Shown in pieces: positions 17,778-27,083 of a stretch of 64,000 nucleotides of DNA. How positions within the stretch are numbered: position 1 is the first letter of the stretch; each line of letters starts with the position of its first letter. The notes under the pieces are model-generated. The model was not told where the DNA came from and did not search any database. It saw only the letters and a list, made by a program, of their open reading frames with translations. The DNA lies in contig CAWJTR010000001.1 in the NCBI GenBank assembly GCA_963845735.1, positions 186,001-250,000 on the forward strand, in the 5' to 3' direction. Position numbers and translations under genes: made by a program. The stretch comes from AP-15 sp963845735. GTDB taxonomy: Bacteria; Pseudomonadota; Alphaproteobacteria; ATCC43930; CGMCC-115725.

Positions 17778-19727
17778 TTGCCCTCGTTAAATCGCTTGGT
17801 GCTGTCCTTCGTCCTGACGCTCGCCGCCGCCGGCGCGGCGCAGGCTCAAGGGCTCTCCGACACCGATCTCGGCGCGACCCGTGCAGCGCTCGCCGCTGCG
17901 CAAGTGGGCGATTGGAACCGGGCCTACGCCGATGCTGCTTCGATTAAAGACCCGCTCCCGCTGAAGATGCTGCGCTGGCTCGATTACGCCAGCCCCGGCG
18001 CCCCTGGGCGCTTTGTCGACATCGCCGATTTCATCGAAAAAAACTCGGATTGGCCGCACCAAAAAGCGCTTCGAAAGCACGCTGAGGAAGCACTATCCGG
18101 TGAAACCGACGCGGTGGCTGCTGACTGGCTAAAGCGCTATCCGCCGCTTAGTGCCGAGGGTCAGGTTCGCGCGGCCGAAATTCTGCTGAAGGCGGGCGAC
18201 CTCGCCCGCGGCACGGCGGCATTGCGCAGGGCTTGGGTCGACGCCGATTTCAACGCGCTTGACGAGAAAAGCTTTCTCGCCGGGCATTCCGCCGCAATCC
18301 GCACGGAGGACGACGAAAGGCGTCTCGACCGATTGTTGTGGGACGAAAGGACCGAGGCGGCTCGGCGCATGCTGGTACGCGTGCCGCCGGACTACCGGGC
18401 TTTGGCCGAAGCGCGACTGGCGCTTAACCTGCAAGTCCCTGCCGCCGGGATGCTCGTCGCCCGCGTTCCGGTGCCATTGCGCGCGGATTCTGGGCTCCTT
18501 TACGCGGAAGTTCGCTGGCAGCGGGAGCGGGATATGACCGACGCCGCGGTCGCGATTCTCCAAGCCAACCCGGGCGACCCGGTGCGGCCCGCGGCATGGT
18601 GGCACGAGCGCCAGATCATCGCCCGGCGGCTGCTCGCCTCGGGAAACGCCGATCTCGCCTACCGCATCGCCGGTCAGCATGGTGCGCTCGAAGGCAACGC
18701 ATACTCCGACGCCGAGTTTCTGCTCGGCTATATTGCGCTGCGTTATTTGAAGCAGCCATCAGCCGCCTTTGACCACTTCGCGCACATCCTGACTCGCGCG
18801 GACACACCCTATGCCAAGGCGCGCGCCGGGTATTGGGGAGGGCGCGCGGCCGAGGCCGAGGCGAAATCCGATTTGGCCCAGAAGTGGTACGCAGCCGGAG
18901 CCGAGCATATGGCCACATTTTACGGCCAGCTCGCCGCTCATCAGCTCGGCGACGACGCGCCGCCGCCCCCGGTTCCCGAACCCCTTCCGACAGCGGCAGA
19001 GCGTGCCGATTTCGATAGCGATGAGGTCGTGCGCGCTACGCAGATCTTTTTTGTGCTCGGCGATCGTGCGCATAGCAAGGCATTCCTGCTGCATTTGGCG
19101 GACAGCGCCAACAACCCGACCCAGTTCGCCATGCTCGCCGCCTTGGCCGAGCAGTACGGGCGCATCGATCTGGCGATAGCGGTAGCCAAGCGCGCGATTG
19201 TGGCCGGCACGCCGCTAATGATCCACGGCTATCCGACGATCGCGCTGCCCACCGGCGGCGATACCGAACCCGCGCTCCTCTTCGCGATCGTGCGTCAGGA
19301 AAGCGCGTTCGAGCCTGACGCGCTGAGCCCCGCCGGCGCGCGCGGACTGATGCAATTAATGCCGACGACGGCGAGCTTTATCGCCAACAATCTGCAATTG
19401 CCGTTATCAATCCCTAGGCTGACCACTGACGGCATTTACAATGTCACCCTCGGACGTGGCTACCTAGAACACCTGATCGATGATTTCGGTGGGTCCTACG
19501 CGCTCGCGATCGCTTCCTACAATGCCGGCCCCGGCCGGGTTCGGCAGTGGCTTGCCGAGTATGGCGACCCCCGCGGCGGCAAGATCGACATGGTCGACTG
19601 GATCGAAACCATCCCGATCGACGAGACACGGCTTTACGTGCAGCGCGTGCTGGAAAACTTGCAGGTCTATCGCGGGCAAGTCGGCCGCAACTCGGCGTTT
19701 TCGCTGGTCAGCGACCTCGCCCGCTGA
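17778..19727 (+). CDS. slt: Soluble lytic murein transglycosylase
   Basis: Cleaves peptidoglycan glycan strands with 1,6-anhydro ring formation in the periplasm. 649 residues from a TTG at 17778, with a ribosome site AAGGAAGGGG and a signal peptide ending AAQAQ. The long N-terminal half is an alpha-superhelical (TPR-like) doughnut; the C-terminal SLT domain has the catalytic glutamate in LFAIVRQESAFEPDALSPAG, then GARGLMQLMPTTA and YALAIASYNAGPGRV. Divergent from dapA. Confidence 0.92.
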   Translation: MPSLNRLVLSFVLTLAAAGAAQAQGLSDTDLGATRAALAAAQVGDWNRAYADAASIKDPLPLKMLRWLDYASPGAPGRFVDIADFIEKNSDWPHQKALRKHAEEALSGETDAVAADWLKRYPPLSAEGQVRAAEILLKAGDLARGTAALRRAWVDADFNALDEKSFLAGHSAAIRTEDDERRLDRLLWDERTEAARRMLVRVPPDYRALAEARLALNLQVPAAGMLVARVPVPLRADSGLLYAEVRWQRERDMTDAAVAILQANPGDPVRPAAWWHERQIIARRLLASGNADLAYRIAGQHGALEGNAYSDAEFLLGYIALRYLKQPSAAFDHFAHILTRADTPYAKARAGYWGGRAAEAEAKSDLAQKWYAAGAEHMATFYGQLAAHQLGDDAPPPPVPEPLPTAAERADFDSDEVVRATQIFFVLGDRAHSKAFLLHLADSANNPTQFAMLAALAEQYGRIDLAIAVAKRAIVAGTPLMIHGYPTIALPTGGDTEPALLFAIVRQESAFEPDALSPAGARGLMQLMPTTASFIANNLQLPLSIPRLTTDGIYNVTLGRGYLEHLIDDFGGSYALAIASYNAGPGRVRQWLAEYGDPRGGKIDMVDWIETIPIDETRLYVQRVLENLQVYRGQVGRNSAFSLVSDLAR

Positions 19728-19797
19728 TAGATGTGCGCGACCTCGGGCTTGGCCGCCGATCCTTGGCCGGCCGAGCCGTGGCGATTTTCGGCCCCGA

Positions 19798-20490
19798 CTA
19801 CTCCGCCGCGGCCCTCGCCGGCTCGACGAACTGCGAGACCCATTTGTTTCGGCGCCTCAGGCCGTCGCGGTACATAGCCTCGAATTCGGCCGGCTCGAAG
19901 GAATGGGTCGAAGGCCGGCTCATTAACGCTTCGCTCCATGCCTTGAGGCGCGGGAACTTCTCGATGTGGCCGAGCTTTTTGACCCGGTCCAGGAAGAAAT
20001 AGCGCTGCAGAAACGGCGCGTAGGCGGCGTCCACCAGCGAGTATTTCGCGCCATTAAAAAATGGGCCGCGGCCCTGCTTTTCAAGCGCTTTTTCGAGCCG
20101 CTCGAACGCGACCGGGATGCCGGCCGCTGCCTTGTTGTACGCGTCTTCGGTATCGGCATAGGCGGTTGCGGTCACGATGCTGGCAAAGGTCGGTACATAA
20201 TCGGTCCAGGCCCGGTTTAGCGCGCGCTCGATCGGGTCCTCCGGGTGCAGGCGCGGCGCGATGGTTTCGTCCAAATACTCATTGATGGCGTTCAATTCGA
20301 ACAGCGACACGCGATTGTCGATGCTCAGCGCCGGCACTTTCTTGTGCGGCGAGATGGCGAGGAACCAATCGGGCCGATTGTCAGGCTCAATATGGCGCAG
20401 CTCGAACTCGGTATTTTTTTCGCGAAACACGATAGCCGAGCGTTGCACCCACGGGCAGGTCTTGAAGCTGACCAGCATGTATTTTGGCAC
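19798..20490 (-). CDS. Glutathione S-transferase family protein
   Basis: 230 residues. The N-terminal thioredoxin fold has FKTCPWVQRSAIVFREK, with the CPW motif in place of CPYC, and a cis-proline region HKKVPALSID followed by LFELNAINEYLDE (the glutathione-binding E-x-x-I). The helical C-terminal domain includes YSLVDAAYAPFLQR, the usual N-capping motif. Substrate unknown. Converges on slt. Confidence 0.9.
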   Translation of the reverse strand: MPKYMLVSFKTCPWVQRSAIVFREKNTEFELRHIEPDNRPDWFLAISPHKKVPALSIDNRVSLFELNAINEYLDETIAPRLHPEDPIERALNRAWTDYVPTFASIVTATAYADTEDAYNKAAAGIPVAFERLEKALEKQGRGPFFNGAKYSLVDAAYAPFLQRYFFLDRVKKLGHIEKFPRLKAWSEALMSRPSTHSFEPAEFEAMYRDGLRRRNKWVSQFVEPARAAAE

Positions 20491-20638
20491 GGCGTCCTCC
20501 TATCCCTCATGTGAATTTTGCAGCATCGCACACCGGCAACGCCGGTTTAAGCACAAAACGAGATTTCGCCGTCTTCTCCCGCACACGGCACCAAGCGGTA
20601 TATGGTGACCGCAGTGCCAGCCTAGTCACGCGACGAAC

Positions 20639-21109
20639 ATGCCCGGCCTCTCAACACCGATCTCACCGCTCGACCTCGTCGCGCACGTCATACAGGTAGC
20701 GCTGACGCCGGTTTTCCTGTTGTCCGGCATCGCAACCCTGCTGAACGTATTCTCGACCAGGCTCGCGCGCGTCGCCGATCTGATCGCGAAGGCGACGGAC
20801 GGGGGCGACGTGGCCGACATCGCGGAACTGGGCGTGTACCTATCGCATCTGCGCCGGCGATCTCTCGCGCTCGATGTTGCCGTAGTACTCGGCGCTGTTG
20901 CGGGCGGTCTTACCTGCGCCTCGGTGCTAACCCTCTTCGTCGGTGCCTTGAAAGAAGCGACTGTCGCCTCGGTGCTGTTCACAACATTTGGGCTCGCCGT
21001 GATCTGCACGATCGGTGCAATCGGCGCTTTCGCGGCCGAAATGCTGATGGCCGGCAGCGGTATGCGTGCCGAAGTCGCCGCCGCCCACCGGTCCTCCCAG
21101 CCACGCTGA
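20639..21109 (+). CDS. DUF2721 membrane protein
   Basis: 156 residues with three predicted membrane helices: IQVALTPVFLLSGIATLLNV, an ALDVAVVLGAVAGGLTCASV helix and a VLFTTFGLAVICTIGAIGAF helix. The N-terminal helix with the following TRLARVADLI amphipathic segment is the signature of DUF2721. Function unknown. It stands alone between the GST and SelA-like genes. Confidence 0.8.
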   Translation: MPGLSTPISPLDLVAHVIQVALTPVFLLSGIATLLNVFSTRLARVADLIAKATDGGDVADIAELGVYLSHLRRRSLALDVAVVLGAVAGGLTCASVLTLFVGALKEATVASVLFTTFGLAVICTIGAIGAFAAEMLMAGSGMRAEVAAAHRSSQPR

Positions 21110-21174
21110 CCCTTGACGGCTATCACGCGTGCATGATCCGCCGTACCGCTCGCGGCGGGTTGGCATCGCATTGC

Positions 21175-22656
21175 TCATGCAGTCCGGGTGGCCCGCCAAC
21201 GGCCCGCGCCGAATTGGCTGCGGTTGACGATGCCGTAGTTCTGGTCGCTTGCGGCGCCGAGTACGGCAGTGCCGCTCATCTCGCCGTCTCGAACCTCACC
21301 TTCGAAAAGGTAAGAGATCGTGCTCCTCTCGTAGCTTGAAGTGAACGAGAATTGCACGAGAGCGCCGTCGAGCCAGCCCTGGACCGGACCTTCGAACTGG
21401 GCCGAACGGTGATGGCCGGCAAGCTCGGGGCCACGCTGCTCGATCGCGAGTCGGTGGACCCGCCCGCCCTGCAAAAAATCGACGCACAACTCCCACTCGC
21501 CGGCCAATTCGACCGCCGGAGCACGGACGATCAGTGGCTCGGCCGCGCTGGCCGCACGCAAAACCGCGGCGATAGTCTCGCCGACCTGCTCCGCCTCGCC
21601 GGGCTGCAGTTGGAACGGGTCGATCGCGATCCCGTTCTCGGTCGCCGAATTATCGTCGAGCATGATGCGGGGCTCGCCGTCGAGCACGCGCTGGCGCAGC
21701 CCGAGCCCGTCGATCGGGTAATGCCAGCGGTCCCAGGAGATCGACAAACGCGGCACGAGGTCGACGCCGTCGGGCTCGATGACCTCGCTCCGAACTCTCG
21801 GTACCCTTCCGACCCGCTCGGCGATGAGCGCGCAATCATCGTACCATCGCTGCCGCTCCACAGCGCTGTCGCGCGCTTCGAACCAGTACTCGACCGCGGT
21901 CAGAACGCCGATAATGTCCTCCTTCGAAACTTTCATCGGGCGGCCTAGCGCTTGGTGCGGCGAAGCGTTGCGCCAGGCCGCCTCGACCAAAGGCTTGGAC
22001 CCGAGCAACAGCCCGCTGGTTTGCGGGCCGCGCAAAAACTTGCCGCCGCTGTAAACGACCAGATCAGCGCCGCGTACCAGCCACGGGCTCGGCCGTTCGA
22101 GATGCTCGGAGGCGGCGTCGACCATGATCGGGATGCCGCGCGGCTTGACTACGGCGGCGATCTCCTCGAGCCGAACGCTCGTCAGATGCTCGTTCTTGCC
22201 GAGCAATACGACCATCGCCACCGGCTCGTCGAGCGCCCGGTCAAGATCCTCGCGAGTGTCGACTTCGACAATGTGGCAGCCGATCATCCGCACCGCTTGG
22301 TCATAGGCGAAACGTTGTCTGCTCGGGATGATAACCCGGTTGACCATGCCCTCGGTGAAAGGCAGGCGAAGCATCTTGACCGGATCGTTGCCGGCCACGC
22401 ACGCCGCCGTGCCCAGCGCCACCCCGGCAGCGCTGCCGCAGGTGACGATGCCCCATTCGGCCCCGGTCAGCTCGGCTAGCCGCCTTCCGGCCGCCTCCAT
22501 CAACTCGTCGAGATTGACGAACCAACGTGATGCCGCGGCCATCGCCTCGCGCACCTGCGGCAACATCAGGCTGCCGCCATGCAGCGTGCGCACGCTGCAG
22601 CAATTGATAAACGGCCGCACGCCGAGCGCGAGATACGGGTTGACATTGCTGATCAT
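21175..22656 (-). CDS. SelA-like PLP enzyme with extra C-terminal beta domain
   Basis: 493 residues. Residues 1-~375 match the SelA/DgaE fold-type I group: ALGVRPFINCCSVRTLHGGS at the start, a Gly-rich cofactor site TCGSAAGVALGTAACVAG, and the PLP lysine in VVYSGGKFLRGPQTSGLL. Members are L-seryl-tRNA selenium transferases or aldolases/ammonia-lyases acting on sugar acids; no selenocysteine genes are nearby, so a lyase or aldolase is more likely. Residues ~385-490 (ELAGEWELCVDFLQGGRVHR and onward) form a separate lipocalin-like strand-rich domain, not part of the core family. Confidence 0.78.
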   Translation of the reverse strand: MISNVNPYLALGVRPFINCCSVRTLHGGSLMLPQVREAMAAASRWFVNLDELMEAAGRRLAELTGAEWGIVTCGSAAGVALGTAACVAGNDPVKMLRLPFTEGMVNRVIIPSRQRFAYDQAVRMIGCHIVEVDTREDLDRALDEPVAMVVLLGKNEHLTSVRLEEIAAVVKPRGIPIMVDAASEHLERPSPWLVRGADLVVYSGGKFLRGPQTSGLLLGSKPLVEAAWRNASPHQALGRPMKVSKEDIIGVLTAVEYWFEARDSAVERQRWYDDCALIAERVGRVPRVRSEVIEPDGVDLVPRLSISWDRWHYPIDGLGLRQRVLDGEPRIMLDDNSATENGIAIDPFQLQPGEAEQVGETIAAVLRAASAAEPLIVRAPAVELAGEWELCVDFLQGGRVHRLAIEQRGPELAGHHRSAQFEGPVQGWLDGALVQFSFTSSYERSTISYLFEGEVRDGEMSGTAVLGAASDQNYGIVNRSQFGAGRWRATRTA

Positions 22657-22787
22657 GACGCCTCCGAAAGCGATCGGTCCCCACTATAACGACCGATGCG
22701 GCGAAGGATGCGGAGTGATTCGCCTTTCCAGGCGTTCTCTCCGATGATTCGCTCCGGCGCACATTTCATTTCGAAGGAAGCAGCGGT

Positions 22788-23113
22788 TATGGCGGAAAAA
22801 CAGGAAGACAGGCGAACACTCGGGCGGCGATGGCGGCAAGAGCGGGCTCGGCTTTGGGCAGGCGAGCGATGCGGTGGAAAAACTGCGTTCGGTGGTCGAC
22901 CAAGCGTCGCGGTCCATCCGCGACCTGACGCAAGCAAGCGAACAGTGGGCACAGACGGCTCAGGAGCGCGCGTCCGAGATGGCGAAGGAGCTGCGCACGC
23001 AAGGCGAGCGTGCGGTCGGCACCGTCTCGCAGCAGGTCGAACACAACCCGCTGGCCAGTCTGGCGATTGCTTTTGCGGTGGGCTTTCTGGTCGCGAGCTT
23101 GGTCCGCCGCTGA
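22788..23113 (+). CDS. DUF883 (ElaB/YqjD-like) membrane-anchored protein, frame interrupted
   Basis: The clear part (from ~22874) reads EKLRSVVDQASRSIRDLTQA, a long amphipathic helix, then NPLASLAIAFAVGFLVASLV, a single C-terminal membrane anchor, ending VRR. This is the layout of ElaB/YqjD proteins that tether ribosomes to the inner membrane in stationary phase. The likely start is the ATG at 22788 (MAEKQED); its frame must shift near 22808 to enter the helix frame via GGKSGLGFGQASDAVEK. About 108 residues if corrected. Confidence 0.7.
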
Positions 23114-23209
23114 GCGCGGGGCAGCGGCGGGTCGCGGCCTTCGTTGATCTAGGCGCAGCTAGCCCTTATTTCGTGGCGCGTGACCGCAGCCTCGCGCCAA
23201 ACGCCAGAT

Positions 23210-23923
23210 ATGGAGAGAGGGCTCGTCCTCTTATCGGGCGGCCAGGACTCGACCACCTGCCTCGCCTGGGCGCTCGATCGCTTTGCCGAGGTCGAAACGA
23301 TCGGCTTTGATTATGGGCAGCGCCACCGTGTCGAGCTAGATTGCCGCATCGCGGTGATGGCGCGCCTGCGCCGAGAATTTCCGGACTGGGCCGCGCGGCT
23401 GGGCCAGGATCATCTCGTCGACTGCGGTGTGCTTGGGCAAATCAGCGACACCGCGCTGACCCGTGACACCGCGATCGCCTTCGACAAAACCGGGCTCCCG
23501 AACACCTTTGTCCCCGGCCGCAACCTAATGTTTTTCGTGTTGGCCGCGGCTATTGGCTATCGGCGCGGCGCGCGCCACCTCATCGGCGGCATGTGCGAGA
23601 CCGATTATTCGGGCTATCCGGATTGCCGCGACGATACCCTGAAAGCGCTGCAGGCGACCTTGTCGCTCGGGATGGACCATCGCTTTGTTGTTCACACGCC
23701 GTTGATGTGGCTCGACAAGAAAGCGACCTGGACGCTCGCCCATGATCTCGGCAGCGACGCGCTCGTAACCCTGATCCGTGACGAAACCCACAGCTGCTAT
23801 CTCGGTGACCGCGCACATCGCCACGATTGGGGCTATGGCTGCGGTCAGTGTCCGGCCTGCGTGTTACGGCAGGCCGGGTGGGAGGGCTTTGCCGCCACGC
23901 AGGCGACATGCTGCGGGACCTGA
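23210..23923 (+). CDS. queC: 7-cyano-7-deazaguanine synthase
   Basis: Converts 7-carboxy-7-deazaguanine to preQ0 in queuosine synthesis, using ATP and ammonia. ATG at 23210 chosen (MERGLVLLSGGQDSTTC); a GTG 30 bases earlier is possible. The PP-loop is LLSGGQDSTTCLAWALD; the zinc site is formed by the C-terminal cysteines in SCYLGDRAHRHDWGYGCGQC with CPAC following. Other markers: FVPGRNLMFFVLAAAIGY and CETDYSGYPDCR. No queD/queE nearby. Confidence 0.95.
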   Translation: MERGLVLLSGGQDSTTCLAWALDRFAEVETIGFDYGQRHRVELDCRIAVMARLRREFPDWAARLGQDHLVDCGVLGQISDTALTRDTAIAFDKTGLPNTFVPGRNLMFFVLAAAIGYRRGARHLIGGMCETDYSGYPDCRDDTLKALQATLSLGMDHRFVVHTPLMWLDKKATWTLAHDLGSDALVTLIRDETHSCYLGDRAHRHDWGYGCGQCPACVLRQAGWEGFAATQATCCGT

Positions 23924-24015
23924 AGCGGATCAACTCGCATATCGCGGCCGCTGCCTATCCGGTTCTGGAAAACCGCGGCGAACTGCTGCCGAGTCGGCTC
24001 AGACAAGACGGTTGA
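23908..24015 (+). pseudogene. Remnant of a Na/Pi cotransporter C-terminus
   Basis: In a frame overlapping the end of queC, 35 residues read MLRDLKRINSHIAAAAYPVL and end LLPSRLRQDG. This matches the last segment of the PhoU-like domain in Na/Pi cotransporter family proteins as I know it (RDLKRINSHLxSVAYPILE). No other part of that gene is present, so this appears to be a leftover 3' end fused against queC by an old deletion. The similarity is from memory. Confidence 0.35.
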
Positions 24016-24059
24016 TCTCCCACGCGCGCTCAGCCCGCCGGATTCGAGGTAAAGTGCTG

Positions 24060-24158
24060 CACCGCCACATTGACGCGGCCCCGGGTCGTCCATAAGTTCC
24101 GGCGCGGATCCGGCCCCCCGATGGGCCATCTCGATTAATTAAGGACTAGAGGATTGGC
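24060..24158 (+). promoter_or_regulatory. serC leader with hairpin, possible serC RNA motif
   Basis: The ~100 bp before serC contain a perfect 5 bp GGCCC/GGGCC hairpin (about 24111-24126, loop CCCGAT) and other GC-rich self-complementary stretches, followed by an AT-rich ATTAATTAAGGA just before the start. Alphaproteobacterial serC genes are known to carry a conserved two-hairpin leader (serC RNA motif). Position fits; the consensus could not be checked here. Confidence 0.25.
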
Positions 24159-24161
24159 GTG

Positions 24162-25320
24162 ATGAAGCCGACCCGGCGCCCGCGCAACCCCTGTTTTTCA
24201 TCCGGCCCCTGCGCCAAGCGTCCGGGGTGGTCCCCGGCGGCGCTGGAGGCGGCACTGGTCGGCCGCTCGCACCGCTCCGGTATTGGCAAGGCCCGGATCG
24301 TCGAGGTGGTCGACCGCTCGCGCGCGATCCTCGGCGTCCCCGCCGATTGGCAGGTTGGTGTCGTGGCGGCCTCTGATACCGGTGCCGTCGAGATCGCGAT
24401 GTGGTCGCTGCTGGGCGCGCGCGGTGTCGACATGCTGGCTTGGGAGAATTTCGGAGAAGGCTGGGTCGAGGACGTCAGACAGCTGAAGCTTGCTGATGTG
24501 CGCGTCCTGCACGCGCCCTACGGCAGGCTTCCCGATCTTCACGCGGTCGATCCGGAGCGTGATGTCGTCTTTCCCTGGAACGGCACGACCTCGGGGGTGC
24601 GAGTGCCGAATGGCGATTGGATCGCTGAGGACCGCACGGGCCTTACCATTTGCGACGCGACCTCGGCCGTGTTTGCGATGCGTCTGCCTTGGGACAAGCT
24701 CGATGTCGTGACCTGGTCGTGGCAGAAGGCGCTGGGCGGCGAGGCGGCGCACGGCATGCTGGCGCTATCGCCGCGCGCGGTCGAGCGGCTCGAAAGCTAC
24801 ACCCCGCCCTGGCCGTTGCCGAAACTCTTCCGGCTGACCTCGAAGGGAAAATTAATCAAGGGTGTCTTCCAAGGAGAGACGATCAACACGCCATCGATGC
24901 TGTGCGTCGAAGACGCGATCGAACTCGCTAGGGTGGGCGGAATCGGTTGGCGGACTAGACGGGCTGATCGCCCGCTCGGAAAAAAACCTCTCGGTCGTTA
25001 CTGCCTGGGCCGAGCGCACGCCCTGGATCGAGTTCCTGGCGGAGGACCCGGCCACAATCTCCTGCACCTCGCCCCAGCTCAAAATCGTCGAGCCGTGGTT
25101 TACCGCACTGTCGCCCGATGACAGGTTTCAGACCGTGCGAACGATGACGGCGCGGCTCGAAAAAGAGCACGCCGCCTACGACATCGCCAGCCATCGCGCC
25201 TCGCCACCTGGGATCCGCATCTGGACTGGGGCCACGGTCGAGGCCGCTGATGTCGAAGCCTTGATGCCCTGGCTCGATTGGGCCTGGGAGGAGCTGCGCC
25301 AAGCAGCAAAAGCAGCTTAA
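24162..25320 (+). CDS. serC: Phosphoserine aminotransferase (one frameshift)
   Basis: Makes phosphoserine from 3-phosphohydroxypyruvate. Start at ATG 24162 (MKPTRRPRNPCFSSGPCAKR), the typical short alphaproteobacterial form. PLP lysine in VVTWSWQKALGGEAAHGML; GETINTPSMLCVEDAI follows. The frame changes near 24940 and continues as GLDGLIARSEKNLSVV to 25320. Corrected length ~385 residues. It is the first gene of serC-serA. Confidence 0.92.
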
Positions 25321-25333
25321 TCTACAACCAGAC

Positions 25334-25399
25334 GGTGAGACAGAAAGTCAGATCGAGTGAAACAAGTAGCGCATCAACAACCTCTCTCCGCGTCTCACC
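25334..25399 (+). promoter_or_regulatory. Long inverted repeat in the serC-serA gap
   Basis: GGTGAGAC (25334-25341) pairs with GTCTCACC (25392-25399), extended outward by GAC/GTC, enclosing ~50 bp in the 113 bp between serC and serA. No T-run follows, so a simple terminator is unlikely; it could be an attenuator-like or processing structure. Confidence 0.3.
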
Positions 25400-25433
25400 A
25401 CGTCCCTGGGGAATTTCAGTCGGAGCATCGTAA

Positions 25434-27026
25434 ATGCCAAAGGTTTTGATTTCCGATGATTTGAGCCCGCGTGCGGCGGAGATCCTCGTCGCGCGCGGGA
25501 TCGAAGTCGACATGCTGCCGGGTATTACTGCCGAGGAGTTGAAAACCCGGATTGCCGAATATGATGGGCTCGCGGTGCGTTCGGCGACCAAAGTCACCGC
25601 CGAACTGCTCAGCCGCGCGCCCGAGCTTAAGATCATCGGCCGCGCCGGTATCGGTGTCGACAACATCGACGTGACCGCTGCGACGCAGCGCGGCGTCGTT
25701 GTAATGAATACCCCTTACGGCAACTCGACGACGGCGGCCGAGCATGCGATTGCGATGCTGTTCGCGCTGTGCCGCGAAATCCCGGCCGCCGACCGGTCGA
25801 CCCAAGCCGGCAAATGGGAGAAATCGCGCTTTATGGGCGTCGAGTTGACGAGCAAGACGCTCGGCGTCGTCGGCTGCGGCAATGTCGGCGCCAGCGTCGC
25901 GGTGCGTGCTCTCGGGCTACGCATGAAAGTGGTCGCCTACGACCCGTTTCTTTCCGCCGAGCGCGCGATCGATCTCGGGGTCGAAAAGGTGTCGTTCGAC
26001 GAATTGCTGTCGCGCGCGGATTTCGTGACCTTGCACACGCCCTTAACCGACGCGACGAAAAACATGATCGACGCCGCAGCACTCGCCAAGATGAAGCGGG
26101 GGGTGCGGCTGGTCAATTGCGCGCGCGGCGGTCTCGTCGTCGAGGAGGATCTCGCCGCCGCTCTCGACAGCGGCCATGTCGCCGGTGCCGCGATCGACGT
26201 TTTTGTCGAGGAACCGGCGCGCAAGAACCCGCTCTTTGGCCGCGACAACGTCGTCGCCACCCCGCATCTGGGCGCCGCCACGACCGAGGCGCAGGAGAAC
26301 GTCGCGGTCCAGATCGCCGAGCAGTTGGCGGATTTTCTGCTGACCGGCGCCGTCGCCAACGCGGTCAACATGCCCTCGCTGACCGCCGAGGAAGCCAACC
26401 GGATCAGGCCTTACATCACCCTCGCCGAGCAGCTCGGCAGCTTTGCCGGCCAGCTGACCGAGAGCGGCATTACCGCGGTCTCGGTCGAATACGAAGGGGC
26501 GATCGCCGAGCTCAATGTCAAGCCGTTGACCGCGATCGCGCTGACCGCACTGCTGGCGCCTCAGCTCGCCAGCGTCAACATGGTCAGCGCACCGGTCATT
26601 TGCCGCGACCGCGATATTCGCGTCAGCGAGACCCGCCGCGCCGAGCCCGGCGATTACCAGACCCTGATCCGGGTCGTGGTGACGCCGAACGGACCGCTCG
26701 CCGAACGCCGGCCGCGTGAGGTTTCCGGCACGTTGTTCGGCGGCGACAAGCCGCGCCTCGTCTCGGTCGAGGACATCCCGCTCGAAGCTGAGCTCGGCGG
26801 CAACATGCTGTTTGTGCGCAATCTCGACAAGCCGGGCTTTATTGGTGCGCTAGGCCAGACCATGGGAGCCGCGTCGGTCAATATCGCGACCTTCCACCTC
26901 GGCCGCACCGCGCCGGGCCAGGACGCGATCTGTCTTGTCGAGGTCGATCAGCCGATCTCGGCGGCGATCCTCGATACCGTGCGCGGCCTGCCCAATGTGA
27001 TCCAGGTCAAATCGCTGCGGTTCTAG
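25434..27026 (+). CDS. serA: D-3-phosphoglycerate dehydrogenase
   Basis: First step of serine synthesis: oxidises 3-phosphoglycerate with NAD. 530 residues, the long form. Substrate domain (PKVLISDDLSPRAAEILVAR), Rossmann NAD site LGVVGCGNVGASVAVRALGL, catalytic arginine/glutamate/histidine regions (NCARGGLVVEEDL, TPHLGAATTEAQENVA), an intervening ASB domain, and a C-terminal ACT domain (FIGALGQTMGAASVNIATF) for serine feedback. Intact and downstream of serC. Confidence 0.96.
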   Translation: MPKVLISDDLSPRAAEILVARGIEVDMLPGITAEELKTRIAEYDGLAVRSATKVTAELLSRAPELKIIGRAGIGVDNIDVTAATQRGVVVMNTPYGNSTTAAEHAIAMLFALCREIPAADRSTQAGKWEKSRFMGVELTSKTLGVVGCGNVGASVAVRALGLRMKVVAYDPFLSAERAIDLGVEKVSFDELLSRADFVTLHTPLTDATKNMIDAAALAKMKRGVRLVNCARGGLVVEEDLAAALDSGHVAGAAIDVFVEEPARKNPLFGRDNVVATPHLGAATTEAQENVAVQIAEQLADFLLTGAVANAVNMPSLTAEEANRIRPYITLAEQLGSFAGQLTESGITAVSVEYEGAIAELNVKPLTAIALTALLAPQLASVNMVSAPVICRDRDIRVSETRRAEPGDYQTLIRVVVTPNGPLAERRPREVSGTLFGGDKPRLVSVEDIPLEAELGGNMLFVRNLDKPGFIGALGQTMGAASVNIATFHLGRTAPGQDAICLVEVDQPISAAILDTVRGLPNVIQVKSLRF

Positions 27027-27083
27027 GCCAGAGGCCTCTCGTTTCTCCGTGTGCCGCGCACCGGGGTAGTGCAAACTCATGCG

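Noticed and set aside
25769..26719. 316-codon Arg-rich frame within serA
   Set aside because: Same-strand shadow of serA with unnatural Arg-rich composition.
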